64,000 nucleotides of DNA from contig OX442415.1 of NCBI GenBank assembly GCA_949361645.1, forward strand, positions 22,487,790 to 22,551,789, read 5' to 3'. Below, in pieces: positions 45,889 to 58,300 of this stretch; positions within the stretch are counted from its first letter, which is position 1, and every line of letters begins with the position of its first letter. The notes beneath the pieces were generated by a model, which was not told the origin of the DNA, made no database searches, and saw only the letters and a program-made list of their open reading frames with translations. Origin of the DNA: Spongilla lacustris. Its lineage: Eukaryota > Porifera > Demospongiae > Spongillida > Spongillidae. Both the position numbers and the translations under genes were made by a program.

Positions 45889-47105
45889 AAATGGCAATTA
45901 TTGTGTCTAGATGGCTGAAGAAGCTAGCTGGAAGGTTTGGGGTACCAGAAATAATCATATCACACCAGGGACGAGAGTTTTGCAACGGTCTCAATGATAA
46001 TTTTTGCACATCTGCACAGCATATCATCCCCAAAGCAACAGCCTCACAGAGTGATTTAACCAGACAATTTACTCAGAAGATGGAAAGGGGAGGATGATTT
46101 TGACCTTTTTTTAGCTAGGTTATCGCCCACCCATACAATTATCTTCATTGTATTCTCCATTTGAACTTGTTTATGGTGTGAAAGCAAGGCTACCCATTGA
46201 ATTAGATTTTCCACCACATAAACGTCAAGCTGATAAAAATGGAAAAGGTAATGGTGAACTCAAAGTAGTGATGCTGCACAGGCCACCCAAAAAAGGCAGT
46301 CTGACAGAAAACATTGTAGGCAAGAAGATTTTTTAGTCGGAGATGAAGTCTAGTATGCCAATTTCAGTAAAAGGTCTGATCAATTAGTGAAGGTAGCCGG
46401 AGAGCTATCACTGGTGACATAGTACCATCAGCTAAGACAGAGTTTGACATATATGATGGTGCCCAGCACTCGAGCACATCAGATGAAAATGGCTCTATAC
46501 AGAAAGTGAAGAGAACCAGGAGTCCAGGACTAGTGATGTGACACCTGATTGTGACAAGTCAGCAATAAATGAAATCACTACTAAGGGATTTAAGATTCCA
46601 AAATGGAAGAGGACTAAGGCTAGCGACGTGGCACTTTTAAAAAAGCCTGTGTCACAGTGTGATAGTATTCTACAGCCAGTAATTGAAGAGGATGCTGCTA
46701 CAATTGAGGGATCTGACAAGAGAGAAAACTGCTCTGGGAGGGCCAAGACCAGTGATGTAACACCAACAACAAAGCTGGAGGGTAGCATGTCTAATTGTAG
46801 TCAACAGACAGCAGATGTAGAGGTGGTGGTTGTAAGAGGACAATCAATTCATGAAAGAATGGAAAGTAATGCTTAAAGGCAGATTGCTAAAGTGTCGTTC
46901 AAGATAGGAAATCAAGTATTGTACAGCCTATCACATGGAAGCAACATAATTGATTCCAAACAGTGTGGTCCTTCTGTGATATCTCAGATACGGTACGTGG
47001 AGGTAACATGTACTTACTTGCTGGTCTTAAGAGGAAGTATCACAGCAACCAACTTGAAATAGTGTACATGATAACATCTCAAGTCAATAAAGTATGTGCA
47101 TTCTT
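45889..47105 (+). pseudogene. Second integrase-derived relic
   Basis: 45891-46097 reads WLKKLAGRFGVPEIIISHQG then REFCNGLND, a decayed integrase second-Asp region (SHQGREF where S-D-x-G-x-x-F is expected). 46148-46336 gives YSPFELVYGVKARLPIELDF. 46440-46876 is a hydrophilic Ser/Thr/Asp-rich region (GFKIPKWKRTKASDVALL), and 46890-47080 a C-terminal part (FKIGNQVLYSLSHGSN, then YLLAGLKRKYHSNQLEIVY) in two frames. Stops and frame changes make it a pseudogene. It resembles the family at 24.9 kb in the integrase part but has a different 3' region. Confidence 0.6.
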
Positions 47106-47520
47106 AAGCTAATGCTGGTAACATCATGTCATAAAATGAGTCCGAAAAAGTGGTCCGGTTAAAACCGTGCAACCGGACTGGCGGCGACGGTCCTGAGTCA
47201 GTCACTATGCAATATGTTTTTATTCCCTGTTCACAATCGAAATTATTGTAAAGCTGAAGTACTAGTTAAGTGCATGCTTGTTTAACAGCTACTAAGCATA
47301 CTAGTACCATAGATATTAAATTACTTTATTTTCTATGCTAGTACGTGCTTGGGGTTTACATTTAATGGGGGGCGGGGGGCGGGGGGGGGGGGGGTACTTG
47401 AATTTTACGATGCACTATTCAATATGTAAGGCTACTAGTACTGGACGTACATGTATAGTTGGTCCTATATAATCGGATATCCTCATTAGCAATGCATCGA
47501 AGTAAGAGCCTGGGACGGCC
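47106..47520. other. Upstream of CFAP54; G-rich run
   Basis: ggtccggttaaaaccgtgcaaccggac forms a short inverted repeat near 47151-47180. 47367-47394 is a G-rich run interrupted by two C (potential G-quadruplex). No coding feature recognised. Confidence 0.5.
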
Positions 47521-47600
47521 CCTGTAGTCTCGGAGCTCCCGCCATTTTATGTGCGGTTGCTATGACGTTGCTAAGTGCAAATGGAAGATGGCCGCCACTC
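47521..47600 (+). promoter_or_regulatory. CFAP54 promoter and start region
   Basis: A GC-richer patch holds ccgccatttt (47539-47548) and aagatggccgcc (47585-47596), both YY1-like, the second overlapping the ATG at 47588. gttgctatgac at 47556-47566 matches one half of an RFX X-box (GTTGCCATGG type), but the second half is not palindromic. RFX factors control ciliary genes across animals, so the match is suggestive only. No TATA box was seen at a usual distance. An alternative in-frame ATG at 47549 would add 13 residues. Confidence 0.45.
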
Positions 47601-49277
47601 GATTAATTCTTCCTGCATATTTCACTGGGGAAGACAAGAGACCTGACCCTGTACTAACTTCTGTGGATAAAGAGCTGAAGTACATTACGGAGTCTCTTGC
47701 CACGTTAGAAAGGCCTAGCTGTGCGCTGTAAGTGTTTCGTCTGGTGCAATACGAAGTTTTTTATAGCAGCTATGCTTTTCTGCTTCGATGAAGATCTAAT
47801 AATCTGTTTAATCTATGGAACAACTACGAAAAGAGGCTGAGTGTTACAGAGTATTACAGGAGACTGCTGGATACTGGCGATGTACTGCGTCAGAGAAAGG
47901 CATGTGTTCGTATCACGAATGTACTACATGTAGCTACTAGTAGTGTCAGTCACCGTAGTGTAGTCTGTACTAGTAGTCAACATGTTATTCATATGCATCA
48001 ATCGTATGCGGGCCGTATACAGGAGTACGAGGTAGCCAGAACACACTGCTACGTTAGGTACTTGGTGTCAGCTGGGCTGCCTTCTACCAATGAAGGCGGG
48101 AATATACTTGGCTTCTTTGAAGGGGACAAACCACACGATATTGTATCCTCCGCTGTAAGTTATTTCTTCTTATCTCCACACCATACTCCCATCCCATATA
48201 TTGTCTCCTTTCACCTCTTCTCCTCTCCCACTTCTAACGTCCACTTCTTGGCTTTCCCCCTCCAGCTCAGAGCACTGATTGGTGATGCCACCTGTCTCTT
48301 TCAGCTCACCGTTGCAAAAGATGGACATCTGATGGTACACAACATTCGTACACAACAGTGTATGTGCATATAACCATTTAACCCCTCCATACCCTCTTCC
48401 TCTCTCTTGGCCATTTTTATCCTCTCTATTGCACCCCTCTCCTTTCTCAATCATTTCCTCCCATTCTCTCTTTTCTCTCTCCCCTCTTCCCATCATCCCC
48501 TTTCCACTCTTCCCCTCCTACCCTCTCCCTCTTCCCCTCTCTTCTCTCTTTCCCCCCTCTCCCTCTCCTCCCCACCTTAGCTCCCCTCCTCCACAGCCTC
48601 CCTCACCTCCATCCTCACCCGCCTCCAGCAGTGCTCAGAGGTGGCCCTGCGCAGGGAGTCCCTCTACTGGATGCTCCACAACTCCATCCTCCTCACCTCT
48701 GCCGCCTGCAGGATGCTCATGGCCCACGGGCTCCCAGACCGCACCCTCCTCTACCTCATATGGGCATGCGTCTGCATGGAGTCCTCGGTCCCCCTCATGG
48801 GGGTGAGGCACCTCCCCCTGAGGACCAGCCTGTACGTGGCCACCACGAGGTGCTACTACGACATGAGGGAGCCCCTGCATGCTGAGATGTTTGCCCGAAG
48901 GGGCCTGGACCAGGTACACCAGTTGGCCCAGTGGGAGGGGCAGAGCGCTGGGGAGGTGGGAGGAGCCGTGGAGCTCACTTTCAAGGAGGCAGCGGTCAGG
49001 TTGGGGGTGCTGGTGTTCAAGAGGTCTGTGCTGGAGACCCGCAAGAAGTCCAAGTCCATCTTCAGGTCCAAGAACAGGCCGGCCATGAGGGAGCTGTTGT
49101 CGCTGGCCCCACCACGGTCCCCTACAGAGAAGCTCCTGTGCGAGATGTTTGGTGGGCTGTGTGCGCAGTTCATGGCTGTGTTGGAAGCCTTGAGGGAGGC
49201 CTCTTGCAGGCCGTTTGGGCACATCTCACCCGCACCTGTTACTGAGCTTGACAAGGATACGGTGGCTGATGTGTACC

Positions 49278-49343
<66 letters not shown>

Positions 49344-52300
49344 ATGTGTGTGTGCATGCGTGTGTGTGTATGTGTGTGTGTGTGATTGTGTGCATGGTGT
49401 ATGTGGTGTGTATGTGTTCTTCATGTTTGTGCTGCATGTACATGTATTTGTGCCTGTCTTAGGGTATGGACTATTTGTGTGCATTTGTGTCAGTGTGCAT
49501 ATGTGTAAAATGATTTAAATTTTCTTGTCCAGGTTCAAGTACATCTTTGTTGTAACTTATAAATGTTTGAATCGTTCACAGGAACTGTTCTGTATTGGCA
49601 CAGACATATCCCTGAAGGCCCTCAGTGATGTATCTGTTGGTGGAGAGCTGCAGTCCCTAGCCACCTTGGCTACTGCTGGTAGGTGCATGTGCTTAGGGAG
49701 CCTGCTGTGGTCACTTCTCATTTCCCTCCTTTCCCCCTCGTAGGATCTAACTCTCTTCCCCTCACTGCCCTCATCCAGTTTGTACACCTCTCCTTCTCCT
49801 ATGAGCAGTACGAGGTGTTGGACATGCTGGGAGGGGCAGTGGTGAAGGCAGCAATGGTGGGTCGGGGAGGGGAGTGGGGGGAGGGAATGAGGGTGATGGA
49901 TGTGGGAAGTGTGGGAGTTTGATAGACTGTTCATTACAGGAGAGCTCTGATCCCAGCACCCAGTGGAGGGGAAAGGCTCTGAGCCTCATACTGATGGCTA
50001 ACTCCATACTAAACAGCCACCAGCCCAGACCAGCACGAGTGCTTCCAAACCAGGCACAGGTCTCCCAGGTCCCAGCCCAGAATCAGGATGCTGATGGTAT
50101 GAGCATGTGTACCAGTACATTAACGACCACACATGTACACTCATTTACGTATTTGTATCAGAATCTTAATTACATGTACATATACATGTACAAGTAACAA
50201 TGCAAGTGAGTGAGTCTGGCCTACCAGGCTGGCCTTAAGTGCATGTTATGATTTTAGCCCATTGTAGGATGCAGCAATGTGCATGTACATGTCCATAATG
50301 ATGACTTACATGTATGGAAAACTTGTGCTGCTGCCAGTAGTGGTACAGGTACGTGATGTACTTGATGAGCTGCTGTGCCCTTACAGGTGCCTCTTGGAGC
50401 ATACCTGAGCAGGTCCACACCTACCTTGGACTGCTCCATGACCTCTGCTCTGGGGACAGCCCCCTGCTGGCCTGGGACCCTGACCTCCTGGTGGACGCAG
50501 CTGTCCAGGCATGGCAGCTGGTCTGCCCCATGTTTGGAAGTGTGCACTCCCACAGCCTAGAGGCATGCAGGCATATCCTTTCCGAGGAGGGTTCTGAACA
50601 GGTACATTGTTAAGAGCTATTACAGATGTACAACATCGTCGTTCCTTTTCCAAACCATTCCCTCCCTCACCCTATACCACTTCCCCTTATTACATGTGTA
50701 CTCTCCTCCCCAGGCTCTTTCCCTGCTGGAGAACTTAGTGGACATTTTTGATGTTCTTGAGTTTTGGCGTGTTGACGCTCTTATTGATGGTGCGGTGTGT
50801 TTGAAGCTGGCCTTCCTGCGTGAGGCTAGCGCTGAATGCCCTTATAAGGAGGGGGACATGGAGAAGGTGTCCTTTCTGCAATACAGCCGCGTGCACCTAC
50901 AGCTTTGTGAGAAGGTGCTGGTGAGGGGGATGAGGGGTGTGGAGCAGGCACATAGGCTGGAGTACATGGAGGAAGGGATGCAAGAAGAGGTAAGGGGTGG
51001 GGAGGAGGCTATAGGGGCGGTAGAGGGCACTGTTGGTCTGAGGAGGAAGGTGGCATGTTATGGGGGCATGTTATGTGTATTCATGGTTTGTGTGTGCTGC
51101 GAATGAATTTTGTTGTCACAGCATACACATGTACACAAGTACATGTACATTGTGTAAATGTCCCAATGTACATAAAGCAGTGTGCAATTAATCTGTGTGT
51201 GTGTCTACCATGTGTGTGCTCAGTTTTAGATGTTGTGTCCCTCCTGCTTCCTCTTCAGGTGACAGAGCTGTCTCTCATGCATGCAGAATATCTGTATGCT
51301 CTGACCAGAGTGCGACTTAAGCTTGCTACCACCATTGCCCCCCCACGTAAGGGCCATGGTCCATGCATGTACATGTGTACATGTAAACATACACATGTAC
51401 GTGCACTCATACATGTACGTACACATGTATCCATGCAAATGTACATGTACATGTACATACACATGTATCTACATGTACATGTATGCAAATGTACATGTAC
51501 ATGTACATACACATGTACATGTAGGTTAAAATATAGTGAGCAAGGAAAATGTGACTGCATTAGGGGGTGCACGTACATGTACGTCTAGTAATAGTATCTG
51601 TTGATATGTTATTCATGAGTCATGTGCATGTTACAATGTATGCATGTACAGTGCATACATGTACATGTATATATGTATCGTTCACTCCTTACTGTGTACA
51701 TATGTGCATGTATGCACTGTGTACATGTGCACATGCTAACAGTACATACATGTACATGTAGTTACTTATGAATGTGCACTTACACATACATGTACATGCA
51801 CTAGTACTTGTAGCATTTAGTATTGCCTAGCAATGTCTGCAAATTCACTTGCAATTTGATAAACGTGTTCCCATAGCAACACCAGAGCAGACCAGCAAGC
51901 CATCCACCATAAGGGCTAAGGTGAGGGAACAGAGGGAGAAGGAGGCCAAGAGGCAGGAGATACTCTCAAAGCTGGCCCCCATTGATGCCACTATACAGAA
52001 TGAGGAGGGGTTGCTAGGTGGGTGTGGTCAGTCACTGTATGCTCGTGCCCTTGTCCTGATGCTGCAAGCAACCACTATGCCCCATCTGGAGCCCACCAGA
52101 AAGGAAGCGCTCTTGCAAGATGCTTGCAGTGCCTTGACCAAGTTGAGAAGGGCTCAGGTGTCATCCGTTGTCATAGAGATGACCTCGACCACTGTCCCAC
52201 CCCCACCTCAACTCATCTACATCACCAGCACCACTGCACTGTTCCGGCCGTCTCCATTCCAGCCCCAGAATGGGCAGGTGGTGTCCTATTACCAGCTGTT

Positions 52301-55300
52301 TGGCCGCTCCTCCGCAGGCAGCAATGTCAGAGTGCGGCTGAGTGACAGAGGGTTCCCAGGCCTGGGGGTAGAGGTCAGTTGTAGCAGCCCTTCCATATAA
52401 GGGGGTACAAGGGTGTCCCTAACTTGCCTTATGTGGTGCACAGGTTGCAGCTCGGGGTGTGTGTGCTTTGGAGGTGGCTGGACTGGACCCTAATAAGGAG
52501 TACGTGTTTGCTGTTGCTGCCTATACCAGCAGTGGGGAGCTAGTGGGTGGAGCTATTGGGCAGACAGGTCCACCTGTGGTGTCCTGCTACCAGCTGCCAC
52601 TGGTCTCAGCCTGGGCCTACTGCTGTCAGGTAAGGAATGGGGAGGAGAGGAGAGGGTATGAGAGGGGAGGGGAGGAGGCTGAAGTGTAAAACAGGTACAA
52701 TTAGGGGAAGAGTTAGTTAGTTCAGCTAGTCTTTATTGAATACCCATCTACACATACACATGTACATGTTGTATATACAGAAGATGAGGTATTTCAAGTC
52801 GTGATTCTGGGGATGTACATTTACTGTGTAAGGGAACAAATAATCATGCAAGAAGTGTCCATTGGCACAACTTACAATGCCAGGTGCATCAGTTGAACCA
52901 ATCAATTTTAGGCCCTAAACTGATTAATAGCATGAAATGAATTAGTGCTGGTAGTTATTTAAAGCTACATGTACATGTACTCAAAGGCCTTTAATTTTCT
53001 ACTACTAAACAAGGTACTCTTTAGTACATGTGCATGTAGTTCCTTACAGGGCTAAAAAACAGGTCGATATAAATAGCCTACATGTACATGTAGGATTTAG
53101 AGAGAAGTGGGAAGGGTGAGGAATGGTGAAGAGGAATTGTTGAGGGAACCTCCCCCTTGTCTCCTCCAGAGTGCCTACACTGCTGGTGTGTACTCAGTAG
53201 CCAAGCAAGCTGCCAAGATGGTATGGAAATACTGTGTCTGTCCCCTTGAGGACCAGGATGTCTGCATGGAGACAGGAGTTACCCAATACAGGTTTGTGTC
53301 TTCCCCTATCCCCCTCCTATCTCCCTCCCTCTCAGTACTAATGCCTGCTCTTCTTCCTTACGTGTAGGTTGAAGCCACACCCCTCCTCCCCCTCCTCCCT
53401 CTGTGTATTCAGGCAGTTTGTGCAGACGGTGATGGTGCAGGTGCATGTGGTGGCCTCAGAGGGAGGCCTGCTGGCCAACAGGCTGTGTGTGGGCGGGCCC
53501 CTGAGGCCCTCCCAGGTGGCCAGGCTAGGGCTGCTGAGTCGTCTCATTGTTGCCATGGACGCGGCCAGTACCATCAATGAGCCCCACCTCCTCCTGCAGT
53601 GTGTGGTGGCTGTGTATGGCCTCCTGGTCCCCATCCTGCAACATGGTGTGATCCACCCCCAGCTGCTGAGTGTGAGCACTGCAGCATGGCTTCTGACCTC
53701 TCATCACTGCCCTCACCCCCCCTCCTTCCCACTTACCCTCCTTGCCCCTCCTCCTTTCTTTCCCACATTTTGTATGCACATATATGTACTTCCATCCACA
53801 CACATGTACACATGTATGCTGTTCATGTACTATTCCCATGATGATGTAATACACAGATCATGCTTCGCTGCCATGCCATACTCCAAGAACTGCACATATC
53901 AGAGTCTGTGTTCAAGCCACAGTCCCCAGACACTGATGCAGCCTTGCACCACATGATAGCTGCCCTGGCCTGCTGCATCAACAAGCACCTGTTGAGCCTG
54001 GGGAGGAAGGACCTGTACCCCCTTATCTCGGATCAGAGCAAGGCCCTCCTTTTGGCCACAATGCCGGGAATGCAGCGGGAAGCAGCAGTTGGAGGAGGTG
54101 GTGCCCAGTCCCACCAGCCAGCGACTGGGCACGATCCTTCAATGAGCAGTCATGTGACCATGAGCTCAGGAGGCTCTGGCCTGCCCAGCTCCTTCCATAA
54201 GGTGTCCAAGAACAGTAAGAAGACGAGGAAGCAGACCATGGCTTCCTCGGAGCAGCCCACTGAGAGTATCAAGAGTGCAGAGTACAGGGCATTTGAGGGC
54301 GTGGTCATGATGGGGGTGGGGGGACTGGAGTCGGAGAGCACATCGAGCCTCACAGGGCAGGAGGACCCCATGGTGCTGCACTCCATCATCGTGTCCATGC
54401 CTTCACAAGTGGCCTACAGAGAAGGTCAGTGCGTGTGTACATGTACATGTAGCATTTATGCAATAGGAGTACTGCAGGTAAAGTAAATATTAAATATTGT
54501 ACGTGTACTTGCAGTACTTATGTGTATGTACAGGTACACATTGTGCATGTACCTGTACATACTGTATGCCTGTAGAACTCTGTAGCTATACATGTACATG
54601 TACATGTACATGATGACAAAACATTGAAGCTCTATAGCACATGTGCAGTGCATGCGTTGACTTTTATGGATCCTACCACTCCTTGTAGTCTCCAAGTTCC
54701 GCAGACGTCCCCAGTACCTGGAGCTATACATCCACCTTGCCAGCGCAACCCTGAGCAAGGGCCATCCTGAGAGGGTCATCACATGGACCAAGGAAACACT
54801 AGAATGGCTCAACAGGTGACCAATATACAGTACATGTACATTGTATGAGTACACTACTGTCCCTTCCTCCCCTCCATCACTGCTCCCTCTGCCCTCCCCC
54901 TCGTCACCTCCGCTCTCCACTTCATCACCTCTCCCTTCCCCTCAACACCTCTCCCTCCCCCTCATCACCTAACCCTCCCCCTTCCACTCTTTCCATTAGA
55001 CGCAATGAGCTCCTTCTTGGAAGAAAAGCTAACATCATTAAGAGTGCCCTTGTTCCCAAGTCAAAGACAAGGCCCTCTGGCCAAGCATCACTGAATGTTT
55101 CCCTGCAGAGTGGTAATGCTCTGTCGCTGGTCAAGAGAGAAGGGAATGTGGAAGTAGGAGGAGCTTCCAAGGCATTGAAGCCCATCAGCCCGCCCAAAAC
55201 CGGCAATGCTCGTCCCCAGTCCCAATGCCCACCACCCACCATGAAGACTCCGCACGAGGACAAAGCCATTGTGCTTGCCACTCAGGAGGAATCAGGGAAG

Positions 55301-58300
55301 GCAGTGGGCACAAAGCCACACCTCTCTCCAGCCCTGGCCTCAGGCATCAGGGTCACCAAGGATGACATAAGGCTGAAGGCCAAGGCAGTCATCCAGAGCC
55401 TGCTGCCTGGTATGTGGAAGGTCTCTCGGTCCAGGAAGAGGCTCAGAGGCGTGTCCCTATCAGAGTTGCCATGGAGATCAGAGGTCAACCTCCTGATGGG
55501 AGCAAGTCTGCTTGAAGTGCTGGTTGCCAAGTTGCCCAAATCTGTGGCAAATAATAACCTACCTGCTATAGATGTGGAGAGACTGAGGTTTGATAACAGC
55601 ATGGTCATAATCACAGGGGTTGTGCCTGTCCATGTGGAGTCTATACCTGGCCACAAGGAAGCCATAGCTGGCCATCATCACACCACACCACACCACCAGG
55701 TGACTGAAGGTGACAGTGGCCTACCTGATAGGCCCAAGGAATCTGGCCTTGTTCAGGAGCTGAGGCAGATGTTGTTGTCCTTCCAGCGATCATTGGTCAG
55801 CACAGTGTTCTTGCAAGGGTGCACGTTTGAAAGATCCCTCTGCCCCTCCCCCTTCCAACCATGCATACATGTACATGTAGGTGTTGGCCCATCGTGGACA
55901 TCACTGGATACTGCTTCAGAACACAGCCAGGGCCCTGTGGAATGCAATAACCTCTCTGATCAAGGAACTAGACCGTAAGTACATGTACATGTATCAGAAG
56001 AGTAATTGGCAGGGTAGGGGGAAACCTCATGTACATGTACATGTACATGTACAATGTTCCTGTAGATAGTATCTGTATTCATATTGTACACTGATTACCC
56101 CCCCCCCCCCCTCCCCCACCTCACCTATGATGTAGCCAATGACCAGCTGGTCAGTGTGGTCTATGGACTGTCATGTCACTCCCTGTACCATGCCTCAATT
56201 GGCCTGTGTGACCTCCTGTCATCATGTGGTGGTACCATCAGCTGGACTGAGGTAGAGATAGGCACACACCTGTTCAGGAGGTCATGTCATCTTCATTCAC
56301 ACATCCTATCTTCCCTCCCCCTCACTCCCCCCTTCCACACCCTAACTCTCCTCAGCTTCCTGTCCTCTCCTCTCTCAAGTTCACCACATACCTTGATGAC
56401 TGCAACACACTTGACCTCCACTTCATACAAAAGCTGCTCTTCTTGTCTGTAGAGACACTCTATGTCCACCAACACTGGGAGAAGATGGTTACCATAGCTA
56501 ATGCATTCAACATTGCCACAGGGTAGGCAGTTGTCCAATGTGTGTGCATGTACATGTACATGTACATGTACGTACATGTGTGGTGGGCATTAAGCTGTGA
56601 TTCTGGTACACCTCCAAAGGCACTGCTGGTCAGAACAGCTTACACCAGTGATAGTATCAGCTCAGGAGAAGTTAGCTACAAGAGCAAACCTCCATAGAGA
56701 GAAGGTGACCACAGAAGGTGAGCCACACCCCACCACCTCTAGCCACACCCCACCTCGTCTTCCCCTCATCCCCATACTTCCCCTTCCCCCTCCCTTAGCA
56801 CTGGATCCTGCAGCCCATTTGGATCCCAAGAGCTACAACATCTATGGGGGAGTGTCTCTGTCCCTATCCAAGGTATCAGTGCCATTGGACCCTAAGGCCA
56901 TGATGGAACAGAAGAGGAGGCATGGCAGCCCTCAGGAGAGGGCACTGATGGACTGCAGGACCATGTACCTGAGATATCTGGCAGGAAACTGTAATACATG
57001 TATGTGTACACTGTGTGTGTGGTACATGTATGTGGGGGATACGTACATGTGCATGTACCTGTATGTGTACACTGTGTGCTGTACATGTATGTGTACACTG
57101 TGTGCTGTACATGTATGTGTACACTGTGTGCGGTACATGTATGTGTACACTGTACATGCACATGTGTACACTGTACATGCACATGTGTACACTGTACATT
57201 TTTAAAAATTAGATATGAGATTGATAATTAATATTAAAATGAGGAGTGGGGTGGGGTGGGGTGCGTCAAGGTATACAGGTGAACTATGGTACATGTAGAT
57301 CTGCCCCTGGATGTATTGTTAGACAATTATCAGTTTTTAATTAACTGCTTCTGGTTAATTTGTGAAGAAATTCCCTTGATTGTAGAACGCCCTATACATG
57401 TACATGTACACCCACCACCCTTCCTTCCTATTCAGCCTCCATCCAGCTGTCGAATGACCCTCATATCAAAGGGGACCACACCCATGAGCTCCTCCCACTT
57501 CCTGTCTCAGACCTCCCTAACCTCATCACGGCCTATAGGGGCGTGGTGGAAGACCTGATGGGGGAGGGGCGCAGCTCAGAGCTAGCAGTGCAGGCTCTCC
57601 ATGAGCTAGGAGACCTCTGCCACCACCAGGGGAACATCAGGTACACTGCAGGCCATTGAGGGGGGATCCAAGCATCAAATGGTGACCACCGTGTGCCCCT
57701 CCCCTCCCTCCTCCTCCTCCTCAGGCAAGCTGGCACCTGGTGGATGGAAGGACTGAGGTTGGTCCTGGGACTGAAGGAGCCCACCAAGCAGTGGAGAGAC
57801 CTGCCCCTTCAGTGTGACAGGGATGGAAGGCATGGCCTTCTGGAGCTGTGCGGCATCTATGGATGTGTAGTGGCCATAATGCTTGCCACCAAGCTGGCCA
57901 GGTGAGCATCACCTGGTGTATCATGTGACCTCTTTTGATCGTGTCATGTGACCTCTCCTGGGCATACATGTGTACATGTGTCTTTCCTTCATCAGTTTGT
58001 ACGCATGTACATGTACATGTATTGATGTTCTGCCTTTACAATTCTACAGGTACACTCAGCTGGATACACATCAGCAGATGGAGTGCTACCTCATGGCAGC
58101 AGCACTCTCCAAGGTTCTCACCTGTTATCCTTAGTAGCTGTGTCACCATCCCTCCTCTCTGCTTACACCTCTCAGGCACTCCTCTCTGCCTCCCTTCCTC
58201 ACTCTCTATCAGACCTCTACTATTCCTCATATGATTGGCAGGAGGGGGCGTGCCTCATCCCGGGAATGGACCTGTTTGCTGATCCATGGAGGTGTAGCAT

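Noticed and set aside
48635..49222. 195-residue minus-strand ORF
   Set aside because: It is antisense to the large CFAP54 exon 5, and its composition (Gln, His, Pro, Leu) is what antisense of that GC-rich exon gives.
48856..49484. His/Thr-rich and Cys/Val-rich ORFs
   Set aside because: They are translations of the (GT)n/(CA)n microsatellite joined to exon antisense sequence.
51055..51588. ORFs rich in Cys, Thr, His, Val, Tyr and Met
   Set aside because: They read through acatgtac repeats in a CFAP54 intron; the same pattern appears in all frames.
56252..56355. Longer CFAP54 exon ending at 56280 (TTCAGGAG|gtcatg)
   Set aside because: Its phase does not join the next exon, whereas the donor at 56251 (ACTGAG|gtagag) keeps the frame and the whole-gene total.
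56876..57231. Overlapping ORFs on both strands with repeated VHCVLYMYVYT-like sequence
   Set aside because: They come from a gtacactgtgtgctgtacatg tandem repeat in a CFAP54 intron.
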